Shown here: positions 35,078 through 43,010 of the stretch, one piece after another
How the letters are laid out: every line of letters starts with the position of its first letter
Position numbering within the stretch: the first letter of the stretch is position 1
Assembly (NCBI GenBank): GCA_900541835.1
Contig: UQLL01000008.1
Location: 16,206-80,205, forward strand
Reading direction: 5' to 3'
Length of the DNA: 64,000 bases
DNA from: an uncultured Porphyromonadaceae bacterium
GTDB taxonomy: Bacteria; Bacteroidota; Bacteroidia; Bacteroidales; Muribaculaceae
Program-made: the position numbers and the translations under genes
The notes under the pieces: model-generated
Told to the model about the DNA's origin: nothing
Seen by the model: the letters and a program-made list of their open reading frames with translations, nothing else
The model's database searches: none

Positions 35078-36271
35078 ATGAAAAAACTGATACTATCCAC
35101 AATGTGTGTCGCAGCCATGGCAGGCGCTCTGCCCGCTGCCGCCCAGGAGGTTACCTATGTTGAGGATTGCCAGCAGGGATTGCTGCTCAACCGCAACCGC
35201 GACAACTGGTTCATCACCGCACGCGGTGGTGCTAACTTCTCCATGGGCAAGTACGACATGAAGGCTCCTTTCAAGGACCGCATCGGTTCCACTGCCAGCA
35301 TCTATGCCGGTAAGTGGCTTACCCCCACCTTCGGTCTCCGTTTCGGGTTCAACATGACCGAGAGCAAGGGCGCAACATACCTCGGTGGCCCGTACCAGGA
35401 CGACGCCCACGGCCCGTTCGACAACGGCTACTACCCCAAGAAATACTACGCCTGGGGCATTGAGGTCGACGGTCTTGTCAACATGACCAACTGGATTTGC
35501 GGTTACCGTCCCGGACGCGTCTACAACCTCGTCCTCCACGGAGGCGTAGGCTCCATGTGGGCTCTCAAGCACAAAGAGAAGAGCGAGGGCAACTACGACT
35601 GGAACTACAACTGGCACAATCGCGTATTCTATATCAATCTCGGTCTCCAGAACAACTTCAGCCTCGGCAAGGGCTGGGACGTCTTCGTTGACTTAGAAGG
35701 CCAGATCAACGATTGGCCCCGCGTAGACTACCTCGTAAACCTCACCGCCGGTATCACCTACAACTTCAAGAAGCGCGAGTGGAACTGCCCCGTCACCGCC
35801 GTCTGCCCCACCTGGAAGTACACTGATGCCGAGGGTGACGCCCTCACTGCCCAGCTCGGCGCCGCCGAGGACAAGATTGCCGACCTGCAGAACCAGCTCG
35901 ACAACTGCCGCAAGCGCCCCACCACACAGGTAGCCGCCGACTGCGACGGCCTCGCCACCGTTTACTATCCCATCAACGTCTCCACCCTCGGCAAGCGTGA
36001 GCAGAGCATTCTCACCGCCGTTGCCCAGGTCATGAAGGACCACCCTGACACCCGCTACCAGCTCACCGGCTGGGCTGACAATTACACCGGCAACGAGACC
36101 ATCAACACACGCCTGCGCCACGGCCGCGTCGACGGCGTCAAGAAATTCCTCGTTGGCTGCGGCGTCAACGCCGACCAGCTCGAGACAGGCATCGACAACG
36201 CCAACCTCACCAACTTCGGCCCCCGTTCCGCCTCCCTCGACCGCGCCGTCACCATCAAGGAGATTAAGTAA
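35078..36271 (+). CDS. OmpA family outer membrane protein
   Basis: 397 residues from ATG 35078. A signal peptide (MKKLILSTMCVAAMAGALPAAAQ) is followed by an eight-stranded-barrel-like N-terminal domain rich in aromatic residues (about 24-235), a short coiled linker (AAEDKIADLQNQLDNCRKRP) and a C-terminal OmpA-like domain (VYYPINVSTLGKREQSILTAVAQ, LRHGRVDGVKKFLVGCGV). It should anchor the outer membrane to peptidoglycan. The strong leader hairpin and clean terminator fit an abundant protein. Confidence 0.9.
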   Translation: MKKLILSTMCVAAMAGALPAAAQEVTYVEDCQQGLLLNRNRDNWFITARGGANFSMGKYDMKAPFKDRIGSTASIYAGKWLTPTFGLRFGFNMTESKGATYLGGPYQDDAHGPFDNGYYPKKYYAWGIEVDGLVNMTNWICGYRPGRVYNLVLHGGVGSMWALKHKEKSEGNYDWNYNWHNRVFYINLGLQNNFSLGKGWDVFVDLEGQINDWPRVDYLVNLTAGITYNFKKREWNCPVTAVCPTWKYTDAEGDALTAQLGAAEDKIADLQNQLDNCRKRPTTQVAADCDGLATVYYPINVSTLGKREQSILTAVAQVMKDHPDTRYQLTGWADNYTGNETINTRLRHGRVDGVKKFLVGCGVNADQLETGIDNANLTNFGPRSASLDRAVTIKEIK

Positions 36272-36293
36272 ACGCCACATCATCCCCCATACC

Positions 36294-36323
36294 AAAGGCC
36301 CGACGCCTCAGCGCCGGGCCTTT
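36294..36323 (+). terminator. terminator of the ompA-like gene
   Basis: AAAGGCCCG (36294-36302) pairs with CGGGCCTTT (36315-36323) around a 12-base loop. Confidence 0.85.
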
Positions 36324-36762
36324 ACTGTACCCTGCCCTCCGCTTTCGGATGGTTCGTCCGCTTGTATGAATGCCTGGTGCGTCCGCCTCCATTTTAGCTT
36401 ATGCCAACGCATACGGATGTTCCGGGCGTGTCCGCAGGCGTGAGTATAAGCGTCCTCCTTATATTTCCGGCGCGGCTACCCACAGGGGCGTGCCGGAAGC
36501 TCCGGGACCATATATGGTCCCTCGCTTCGTCCGCAATTATTGATATAGTATAGCTTGTTCATAGTACGCAAAGTCACAAAAAATCCATCATAGAGACTAT
36601 CGCTGAATTTTTTCATGTTGTTCTCTCAAATGGGTTTTTCCTACTTTGGCAATTCAATTAGGTGATAAAAAATAGAGTGTCGATAAACTTTGCAACACCT
36701 TAATATACAGGTATATAATAGGCGTGTAAGCGCTAAGATTCACCCATGATGGCGAAAAAAGA
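36324..36762. other. gene-free stretch with an 18-base palindrome
   Basis: No convincing open frame. GGGACCATATATGGTCCC at 36504-36521 is a perfect palindrome whose ends resemble the GTAGGGACGCAC repeats. The 36540-36760 part is markedly AT-rich. Confidence 0.5.
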
Positions 36763-36794
36763 TTTGGAGGGTATTGAAAAATGTCGTAACTTTG
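36763..36794 (+). promoter_or_regulatory. promoter of the tRNA-Glu gene
   Basis: TTTG (36763-36766), 20 bases, TAACTTTG (36787-36794). A full consensus match about 60 bases before the tRNA. Confidence 0.75.
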
Positions 36795-36858
36795 CATCGC
36801 AATTCAGAACGAAAGGGTATGAGACAGTGCCTTGGAGGTCTGAGAGTCAATAACCGAT

Positions 36859-36930
36859 GGCGAATTAGTGTAGCGGTTAGCACGCCACCCTCTCACGGTG
36901 GAGACTCGGGTTCGAGTCCCGGATTCGCTA
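36859..36930 (+). tRNA. tRNA-Glu (anticodon CTC)
   Basis: Cloverleaf drawn by hand: acceptor GGCGAAT/ATTCGCT (first pair G-U), D-arm GTG...CAC, anticodon stem CCACC/GGTGG with loop CTCTCAC (anticodon CTC at 36892-36894) and T-arm with loop TTCGAGT. Discriminator A; CCA is not encoded. The body resembles Bacteroidetes tRNA-Glu. Confidence 0.93.
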
Positions 36931-36935
36931 CTAAG

Positions 36936-36965
36936 AGGAGGAATCACCTGGGTTCCTCCTTTTTG
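36936..36965 (+). terminator. terminator of the tRNA gene
   Basis: AGGAGGAA (36936-36943) pairs with TTCCTCCT (36953-36960), followed by TTTT. Confidence 0.88.
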
Positions 36966-37025
36966 TCGTTAATCGCCACGACAGCAGGTAACCATACCCC
37001 TGTCGCGTCCTTTCGGATTCCCAAT

Positions 37026-37099
37026 GTAGGGACGCACCCTTGTGCGTCCGCCCCATCGGCACGGAAATCCGTTTTTCGGATGCACCAGGGTGCGTCCCT
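37026..37099. repeat. two facing GTAGGGACGCAC repeats (BIME-like unit)
   Basis: A forward copy (37026-37050) and an inverted copy (37077-37099) lie head to head around a short CGGAAATCCG dyad. This arrangement is typical of REP pairs spread by REP-associated transposases; no such transposase is in the window. Confidence 0.8.
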
Positions 37100-37139
37100 C
37101 CAGTTCGCGGAGGTGGCACAATTCTCAACTTGTGAGGTA

Positions 37140-37862
37140 ATGAAGGTACTCTACGAAGACAACCACATCATAGTGGTCTACAAGGAAGTCGGCGAGCTCG
37201 TGCAGGGCGACCGCACCGGCGACGTCCCACTCGTCGACGACGTCAAGCGCTACCTTAAGGAGACGTACGCCAAGCCCGGCAACGTCTTCTGTGGCGTTGT
37301 GCACCGCATTGACCGTCCCGCACAGGGCCTCGTCATCTTCGCCAGGACCTCAAAGGCCCTCAGTCGCCTCAACGATATGCTCCGTCGCGGTGACATCCAC
37401 AAGACGTATCTCGCCGTGGTGGAGGGGCGCCGCTCCGAGTCCGAAGCCACCCTCGAGAACTACCTTCTGTCCGACGGACGCACCAACAAGACGCGCGTCG
37501 TTCCGGCCTCCACCCCCGACGCGCAGAAGGCCGTGCTCAAGTATAAGGTGCGCGGTACCGGCGACCGCTACTCGCTGCTCGAAGTAAGCCTCCTGACAGG
37601 CCGCAAGCATCAGATCCGCTGCCAGCTCTCCGCTACCGGTACCCCCATCAAGGGTGATCTAAAGTATGGCGCACGCCGTTCAAACCCCGATGGCGGCATA
37701 TCCCTGCTCGCCTGGCGCCTGGAGTTCGTGCACCCCGTCAGCAAGAAGGCCATGTCCATCCTCGCTCCCCTTCCCGAGCATGCTCTCTGGCATCTCGGCG
37801 AACGTAGGGACGCTCCACGGTGCGTCCGCCCGGACATCCTCGACACTGATAGCACGCAATAA
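37140..37862 (+). CDS. RluA-family pseudouridine synthase
   Basis: 240 residues from ATG 37140 (MKVLYEDNHIIVVYKEVGE). The frame is open far upstream through the tRNA gene and repeats, which cannot be coding, so this start is chosen. The catalytic motif is VVHRIDRPAQGLVIFA with Asp58, followed by KTYLAVVEG and LLTGRKHQIRCQL. No S4 domain. The likely substrate is a uridine in rRNA or tRNA; which one cannot be said. The last 20 or so residues (ERRDAPRCVRPDILDTDSTQ) come from a GTAGGGACGCAC repeat at 37804-37828. Confidence 0.92.
   Translation: MKVLYEDNHIIVVYKEVGELVQGDRTGDVPLVDDVKRYLKETYAKPGNVFCGVVHRIDRPAQGLVIFARTSKALSRLNDMLRRGDIHKTYLAVVEGRRSESEATLENYLLSDGRTNKTRVVPASTPDAQKAVLKYKVRGTGDRYSLLEVSLLTGRKHQIRCQLSATGTPIKGDLKYGARRSNPDGGISLLAWRLEFVHPVSKKAMSILAPLPEHALWHLGERRDAPRCVRPDILDTDSTQ
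37804..37828. repeat. GTAGGGACGCAC repeat inside the 3' end of the RluA-family gene
   Basis: GTAGGGACGCTCCACGGTG and then CGTCCG; read in frame as part of the protein C-terminus. Confidence 0.75.
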
Positions 37863-37943
37863 ATATTTAAATTTGCTTAAGCAGATATTAATCTGTGCTA
37901 AAACTGTTTAAACGCCTGATAACGCACTTCGACACAAACGGAA

Positions 37944-39023
37944 ATGGATAACACCCTCAAGCATACTCTTCTGTTCGCAGCCGTGGCCATGTGCGCTGCG
38001 TTGTTGACCTCATGCCACCACCCGGACATCCCAGCCAACTCCATGTACTACTGGAACAGGGAGCTGACTCTGTCGCAGCCCGAGCGCAAGTTCCTGACCG
38101 ACCAGCACGTTGGCACCGTCTACATCCATCTCTTCGACCTTGAGCCTGGAGCCAACGGCAAGGTTGCCATGACAAACACCATGACTTTCGTCGACCAGCT
38201 CCCCAGGGGCCTCAACATCGTGCCGCTGATCTTCATTAAGCCGGACCTGCTCGACAAGGATTGGGACATGCGGAAGCTGGCCGATGTCATCGTCGGGGAG
38301 GCAGACCACGAACTCACCTCCCACGGCTACCCCAAGCCCCGCGAGATACAGGTCGACTGCGACTGGGGCGGCGAAGAGAACCAGGCGGCATACTTCAGGC
38401 TGCTCGAGGCTGTCGGCGACATCATGCACCGTCGCAGTCGCGGCCAGGTGTCGTGCACGGTGCGCCTCTACCAGCTCGGCCAGGATACCCCGCCGGCCGA
38501 CTATGCTACCCTCATGCTCTACAACACCGGCAGCGACCGCACACGCGATCCTGACAACGCCATACTCAGCTACGATGCCATACACCAGTTCCTCGACGAC
38601 CTCATGCGCTACGAGATGCCCTTGTCCACCGTGCTGCCCCTCTACGGCTGGGACATGGTCTACCAGTATGGTCGCTTCTCTTTCGTGGCCCGCGGACTCA
38701 ACCTCCAGGACACTGCCTGCTACAGCCAAATAGACCCCGGCGTGTACCGCTCCAAGATCTACCGTCCAGTGTCGCAGGCCAGCGATCCCGAGCATGCCAC
38801 CGGGCGCATCTACCCGGGCGACATCATTCGTAAGGTAGAGCCCACGGCCGGAATGCTCGACTCTCTGGCGTCGCTAATCAGTGATATCCGCCCCGGCGAC
38901 CAAGGCAACATCGCCCTCATGCGGCTCGACTCCCTGTCCGTCTCCCGCTTCCCCGCAAAGACATACCGCAATCTATTTGAGGGCGGCTCCATCCGTCAGG
39001 CCCGCAAGGTCCTATGGGACTGA
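37944..39023 (+). CDS. lipoprotein of unknown function, barrel-like
   Basis: 359 residues. The lipobox is LLTSC (Cys24 or so) after a hydrophobic leader. The rest alternates strand and helix with VGTVYIHLFDLEPG, NIVPLIFIKPDLLD, IQVDCDWGGEENQAAYFRLLEAV and VLPLYGWDMVYQYG. That pattern suggests a TIM-barrel hydrolase fold, as in some glycosidase-like proteins of unknown function, but I cannot name a family. A -7 box TAAATTTG lies at 37869-37876. It stands alone between the RluA-family gene and dtd. Confidence 0.6.
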   Translation: MDNTLKHTLLFAAVAMCAALLTSCHHPDIPANSMYYWNRELTLSQPERKFLTDQHVGTVYIHLFDLEPGANGKVAMTNTMTFVDQLPRGLNIVPLIFIKPDLLDKDWDMRKLADVIVGEADHELTSHGYPKPREIQVDCDWGGEENQAAYFRLLEAVGDIMHRRSRGQVSCTVRLYQLGQDTPPADYATLMLYNTGSDRTRDPDNAILSYDAIHQFLDDLMRYEMPLSTVLPLYGWDMVYQYGRFSFVARGLNLQDTACYSQIDPGVYRSKIYRPVSQASDPEHATGRIYPGDIIRKVEPTAGMLDSLASLISDIRPGDQGNIALMRLDSLSVSRFPAKTYRNLFEGGSIRQARKVLWD

Positions 39024-39084
39024 CTCTTTCGGGAGTTAAGTAATAAATTGAGGGTGTGTCAAGATTCAAAATTTCGGTCAGATT

Positions 39085-39156
39085 GTAGGACTGCACCCTT
39101 GAGTAGCCGTCGATAATCAATAAAGTAGAGCGGATGCACCCTGGGTGCATCCCTAC
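39085..39156. repeat. degenerate facing pair of GTAGGGACGCAC repeats
   Basis: A decayed forward copy (from 39085) and a clear inverted copy (39131-39156, CGGATGCACCCTGGGTGCAT and on) fill the gap between two convergent genes, where they may serve as a terminator. Confidence 0.65.
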
Positions 39157-39191
39157 GATTCGCCGGATTTTGCAACACCCTCAACAGAGGC

Positions 39192-39653
39192 TTATAGAAG
39201 ATTTTCGCGCAACTTGGAATCGATTATTATGGTTACTGGACCGTCGTTGCAGAGCTCGACCTGCATATCGGCACCAAAGACGCCCATGGCTACGGGCCGG
39301 CCGATGGCCTCGCCCACAAGCTGCGAATAGAACTCGTAGAGGTGCGTGGCCAGCTCGTGACCGGCGGCGCGGATATAGCTCGGGCGGTTGCCCTTGCGCG
39401 TGGAGGCTGTCAGCGTGAACTGGCTGATGGAGAGCACGTCTCCGCCCACGTCGCGGACGGAGAGGTTCATCACCCCCTGCTCGTCGTCGAAGATGCGCAG
39501 CCCGGCCGTCTTGGCAGCCAGCCACCGTGCATCCTCGTCGGTGTCCTCCTTCTCCACACCCACCAACACCATCAGTCCACGGCCAATCTTGCCTTTGACA
39601 TCTTCTGCCACGCTCACCGAGGCGTGGCTCACTCGCTGTATAACTATTCTCAT
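39192..39653 (-). CDS. dtd: D-aminoacyl-tRNA deacylase
   Basis: 153 residues. Dtd removes D-amino acids (and glycine from tRNA-Ala) wrongly attached to tRNA. MRIVIQRVSHASVSV is the standard N-terminus; the active-site motifs are LSISQFTLTASTRKGNRPSY and the Gly-Pro motif, here CNDGPVTIIID where NSGPVT is more usual. It ends near the convergent lipoprotein gene and starts 24 bases past the stop of the beta-galactosidase gene, so a joint transcript is likely. Confidence 0.95.
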   Translation of the reverse strand: MRIVIQRVSHASVSVAEDVKGKIGRGLMVLVGVEKEDTDEDARWLAAKTAGLRIFDDEQGVMNLSVRDVGGDVLSISQFTLTASTRKGNRPSYIRAAGHELATHLYEFYSQLVGEAIGRPVAMGVFGADMQVELCNDGPVTIIIDSKLRENLL

Positions 39654-39667
39654 TTAGTGTGTAGTTA

Positions 39668-39691
39668 TAGGGATGCATCAGGGTGCATCCG
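39668..39691. repeat. GTAGGGACGCAC-type repeat over the 3' end of the beta-galactosidase gene
   Basis: TAGGGATGCATCAGGGTGCA and then TCCG; its last bases encode the final residues (TDAP) and stop of the enzyme. Confidence 0.7.
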
Positions 39692-42600
39692 TGATGATCG
39701 AGAGCTGCGGACGCAGCGTTACGCTAAAGCTTGCGGGTACGGCATACACGCGGTCGTAGCGCATGGGCGCTCCCTGTCCGCAGCTGTTGCCCCCCAGGCC
39801 CGTCACCACTTTGTCGATATGCAGGTAAGTGGCAGAGGATTCGGGCAGGTCTTCCGGGTGCGGAGCCACCGTCAGCTCCTGTTCGCTGTAGGGCAGGGCC
39901 GAGAACGAGAACGTTTCGGCGGCGGAAACCCGGAGCGAGAGACCGCTGCCGTCGCTGAGGACAGCATATCGTGTTTCCTCGTGGTTGCCTGTGTGCTGAG
40001 GCTTGGCGTATGGTACCACCTGGTCGTCTACAGACGACCAGTATCGGCCGATGTCGGCACCCGTCTTGCGGTCCGGGTAGTTTTCCCAGGGTCCGCGACC
40101 GTAGTAATCGAGTTCCTTGAAGTCCGTCGGCAGCTGCACCAGGAAGCCCAGGCGCGGCAGGATCTGAGTCGTATCATTGCCGCTGAAGTCGGCGTTGATG
40201 CGCACGGATCCGTCGCCCTTGACGGTGTACGTCAGCTTGGTCGTCAGCGCAAACGAGACCATCGAGTCGGGTATCTCCACTACTTGTGGATGGTTGGAAT
40301 AGGCGTCGCGCAATTCGGCGCGGTTGGGAGCCTGGGCGCGTACCACGCAGCTATAGATGGCCTCGCCTTTGCCCTTGCGCACTTTCCAGTCGGATGCGGT
40401 GAAGCGCAGGTTGTGCAGCCCGGCCTCATACACCGACTTGTACATCCAGTTGTCGTTGTTGCCGAGGGCGCGAAATACGTCAGGACGAATCGGCGCGGTT
40501 ATCAACTCTTTATCTCCGACGGTCCAACGGCAGATCATGCCGGTCTGCGGGTCGAAATTGATACTGAAATTCCGGCCCTTAACTGAATATTTCCCAACTT
40601 GGAGCCTTGTAGGGACGCACCCTGGTGCGTCCGCACCCTCCGCCGCGGAACCTTGGATGTGATTTGCTACGGGCAGCTGGGCCGACATCTGCGAGTAACC
40701 CCTCTTGGCCCAGGGCTTATCTTCCTTGAGCAGGAACTCCACGTTGAGGAAATACTCTCGCTCGGGGTTTAGTTGCTTGTCAACTAAGGGATTGGCAAAA
40801 GTCATATGCGACCGCGGGCCTACCTTGTCGACTCCTTCCAGGATGCCTTCAGCCACCGGAGTCCCGTCCTCGAGCAGTGTCACCAGGCATTCATAGTCGC
40901 TGAGGGGCAGGAAGTAGTTTCGGTTGAAGATTTCGATGCGCGAGGCTATGGAGTCGAGCGCCCGCACCTGGACGGGCTGGTAGACGCGCTTGGTCTCGAA
41001 GTATGCCGGCTTGGGTGTGAGGTCGGCCAGCATGATGCCGTTCATGACGAACTGGCCGTCGTTGGGCTGGTCGCCGAAGTCGCCGCCATAGGCAGTGATG
41101 CGCTTGCCATTCTTGAAGTAACGCAGTCCCTGGTCGACCCAGTCCCAGATGGCCGCGCCCATGAAGTTGTTGTTGCTCTCCATGGCCTGCCAGTAGTCGG
41201 TGAGGTTGCCCAAGGCGTTGCCCATGGAGTGGGCGTATTCGTTGATGTGGAAAGGGTATTTCACGCCTTCCATTCTACCCTTTACAGCCTCTCGCACCCA
41301 CGCGATGGAGGGGTACTGGCACGACCCGAAGTCAGCGTAGTCGTTGTTGCGCTCGTAGTTGATGGGTCGGTCGTCATAGGCTTTCAAGGAGTCGTAGGCT
41401 GCCTTGAAGTTGATGCCGGGACCGGCCTCGTTGCCGAGCGACCAGAGGATGACGGAGGGGTGGTTGGCGTCAGAGCGGGCCATGTCCATGACTCGCTGCA
41501 CATGTGCCTGGCGGAACTCCGGCACGTGGCTTAGCGAAGCCTTGCCGTAATAGTATTCGTGCGTCTCGAGGTTGGCCTCGTCCATGAGATAGATGCCGTA
41601 GCGGTCGGCCAGCTCGTACCAGTATGAGTCGGCGGGGTAGTGGGAGTTGCGGACGTGGTTGATGTTGGCGCGCTTCATGGACATGATGTCGGCGGTCATG
41701 CGCTCGCGAGTGACGGTGTGGCCGCGGTCCGGATCCGTCTCGTGGCGGTTCACGCCGCGCAGCTTCACCGGCCTGCCGTTGACCAGCAGCTGCCGTCCGC
41801 CGAGTCCGAACTCGTCCTCTTGGGGTGAGACGTCGCGTATCTCCACGCTTCGGAATCCGATGTATATGCCGGTGGTCTCCAGGGGCTTTCCTTTTGCGTC
41901 AAGCAGGGTGGCGACGAGCTTGTATCGGTTGGGCTGTTCGGCGCTCCAGAGCCTGGCGCCTGGCACCGTCAGAGTGGTGGTATCGGTGGCGAGGACGTTT
42001 TTTTCGGCCACTTCGGGGCCGCATATAGAATCGGTGTAGAGGGCCACAGGGTAGAGTTTATATGCCATCTTCATGCCCTTGGCTGTTCCGGCGATGGTGG
42101 GGGAGAGGCGCAGGCGCCCTTGCGCGTCGGTGCGCACCTGCAGGTCGGCGATGTAGCTCTGCGGGGTGGAGTAGAGGTAGACGCTGCGGAAGATGCCAGG
42201 CAGCCGGAACATGTCCTGCGCCTCCAAGAACGAGCCGTCGCTGTTACGGAAGACCTCCACGGCGACCTGGTTATCGCCCTTCTTTATATAAGATGTGATT
42301 TCGAAACGGGCGGCGTTGCGGGAATTCTTGCTGAAACCGACATACCGGCCGTTGACCCAGAGGTAGAAGAAGGAGTCGACGCCATCGAAACGGAGAAATA
42401 CGCGACGCCCATTCCAGCTCTGCGGGATGGTGAAATTGCGTTGGTAGGTGCCGACCTCGTTGCGGTCCGTGTAGGTTGTCCAGTTTTCGGGTGGAGTCCG
42501 CATCACGCCTCCGCGCCAGTCGTCGGGCTTGACCTGATGCCGGAAGATGACCTTCTGATTGACGTATATCGGCTTGCCGTAGTGTATGTTGCCGGCTGAG

Positions 42601-42902
42601 TCCAGGCCCTGCACGTTCCAGTTGCCCGGCACGTCTATGGAATCCGTGAGAGCTGAGATTTGAGGGCTGAGAGCCGAGAGACTCGCCAGCGGCCGCTTGT
42701 CGGGATGGTTGACCCAGGAGAAGGCCCACCTGCCGTCGAGACAGCGAACATACGCCTTGTCGGCGGGCATCAGCAATGCTGCGGAGGCTTGTTTCCCCTG
42801 TCCGAGCGCCTGCGGGTCCTGCCATTCGTCTCCCTTTGGCCCCTGCGCCTGCGCGCCGACCGCCAGGCATATCGTTAACAATGCGGCTACAATTTGTTTC
42901 AT
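39678..42902 (-). CDS. beta-galactosidase, glycoside hydrolase family 2, exported
   Basis: 1074 residues from ATG 42902. A signal peptide (MKQIVAALLTICLAVGAQAQ) sends it to the periplasm. Domains run sugar-binding, Ig-like, catalytic barrel, second Ig-like and a C-terminal LacZ-type beta sandwich. The acid/base Glu492 is in WSLGNEAGPG and the nucleophile Glu555 in FHINEYAHSMGN. It should cut terminal galactose from host or diet glycans. Two stretches are repeat-derived: residues about 72-88 (LASLSALSPQISALTDS) and about 757-765 (GADAPGCVP). The promoter is only four bases before the ATG. Confidence 0.93.
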   Translation of the reverse strand: MKQIVAALLTICLAVGAQAQGPKGDEWQDPQALGQGKQASAALLMPADKAYVRCLDGRWAFSWVNHPDKRPLASLSALSPQISALTDSIDVPGNWNVQGLDSAGNIHYGKPIYVNQKVIFRHQVKPDDWRGGVMRTPPENWTTYTDRNEVGTYQRNFTIPQSWNGRRVFLRFDGVDSFFYLWVNGRYVGFSKNSRNAARFEITSYIKKGDNQVAVEVFRNSDGSFLEAQDMFRLPGIFRSVYLYSTPQSYIADLQVRTDAQGRLRLSPTIAGTAKGMKMAYKLYPVALYTDSICGPEVAEKNVLATDTTTLTVPGARLWSAEQPNRYKLVATLLDAKGKPLETTGIYIGFRSVEIRDVSPQEDEFGLGGRQLLVNGRPVKLRGVNRHETDPDRGHTVTRERMTADIMSMKRANINHVRNSHYPADSYWYELADRYGIYLMDEANLETHEYYYGKASLSHVPEFRQAHVQRVMDMARSDANHPSVILWSLGNEAGPGINFKAAYDSLKAYDDRPINYERNNDYADFGSCQYPSIAWVREAVKGRMEGVKYPFHINEYAHSMGNALGNLTDYWQAMESNNNFMGAAIWDWVDQGLRYFKNGKRITAYGGDFGDQPNDGQFVMNGIMLADLTPKPAYFETKRVYQPVQVRALDSIASRIEIFNRNYFLPLSDYECLVTLLEDGTPVAEGILEGVDKVGPRSHMTFANPLVDKQLNPEREYFLNVEFLLKEDKPWAKRGYSQMSAQLPVANHIQGSAAEGADAPGCVPTRLQVGKYSVKGRNFSINFDPQTGMICRWTVGDKELITAPIRPDVFRALGNNDNWMYKSVYEAGLHNLRFTASDWKVRKGKGEAIYSCVVRAQAPNRAELRDAYSNHPQVVEIPDSMVSFALTTKLTYTVKGDGSVRINADFSGNDTTQILPRLGFLVQLPTDFKELDYYGRGPWENYPDRKTGADIGRYWSSVDDQVVPYAKPQHTGNHEETRYAVLSDGSGLSLRVSAAETFSFSALPYSEQELTVAPHPEDLPESSATYLHIDKVVTGLGGNSCGQGAPMRYDRVYAVPASFSVTLRPQLSIITDAP
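40609..40633. repeat. GTAGGGACGCAC repeat inside the beta-galactosidase gene
   Basis: GTAGGGACGCACCCTGGTGC and then GTCCG, a near-perfect copy kept in frame, encoding part of a linker before the C-terminal domain. Confidence 0.8.
42639..42689. repeat. GAGAGTTGAG-family sequence inside the beta-galactosidase gene
   Basis: A run of GAGAGCTGAG / TGAGGGCTGAGAG / CCGAGAGAC units, one arm only, encoding residues 72-88 in frame. Confidence 0.65.
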
Positions 42903-42906
42903 GCCG

Positions 42907-42914
42907 CAAAGATA
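42907..42914 (-). promoter_or_regulatory. -7 box of the beta-galactosidase promoter
   Basis: TATCTTTG on the minus strand, four bases (CGGC) before the ATG. The -33 position is occupied by a dispersed repeat arm (42922-42942) and has no TTTG. Confidence 0.6.
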
Positions 42915-42921
42915 ATAAAAA

Positions 42922-43008
42922 GTTGAGAGTTGAGGACGGGGCTCGTGAGGCATTTACCTTGCGATTGCCATCGAGCTTCAGCTCGGCGCCCCGTCCTCAA
43001 CTCTCAAC
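42922..43008. repeat. composite inverted repeat with nested element
   Basis: Arms of 21 bases (42922-42942 and 42988-43008) are perfectly complementary (GTTGAGAGTTGAGGACGGGG and on). The loop holds a relative of the CCGCTTCAGCG element (42964-42990, with core GAGCTTCAGCTC). It ends the leucine-rich protein transcript and borders the beta-galactosidase promoter. Confidence 0.8.
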
Positions 43009-43010
43009 GA

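Noticed and set aside
36774..37139. Long N-terminal extension of the RluA-family gene from 36774
   Set aside because: It would translate the tRNA-Glu gene, its terminator and two repeats; the family N-terminus begins at 37140.
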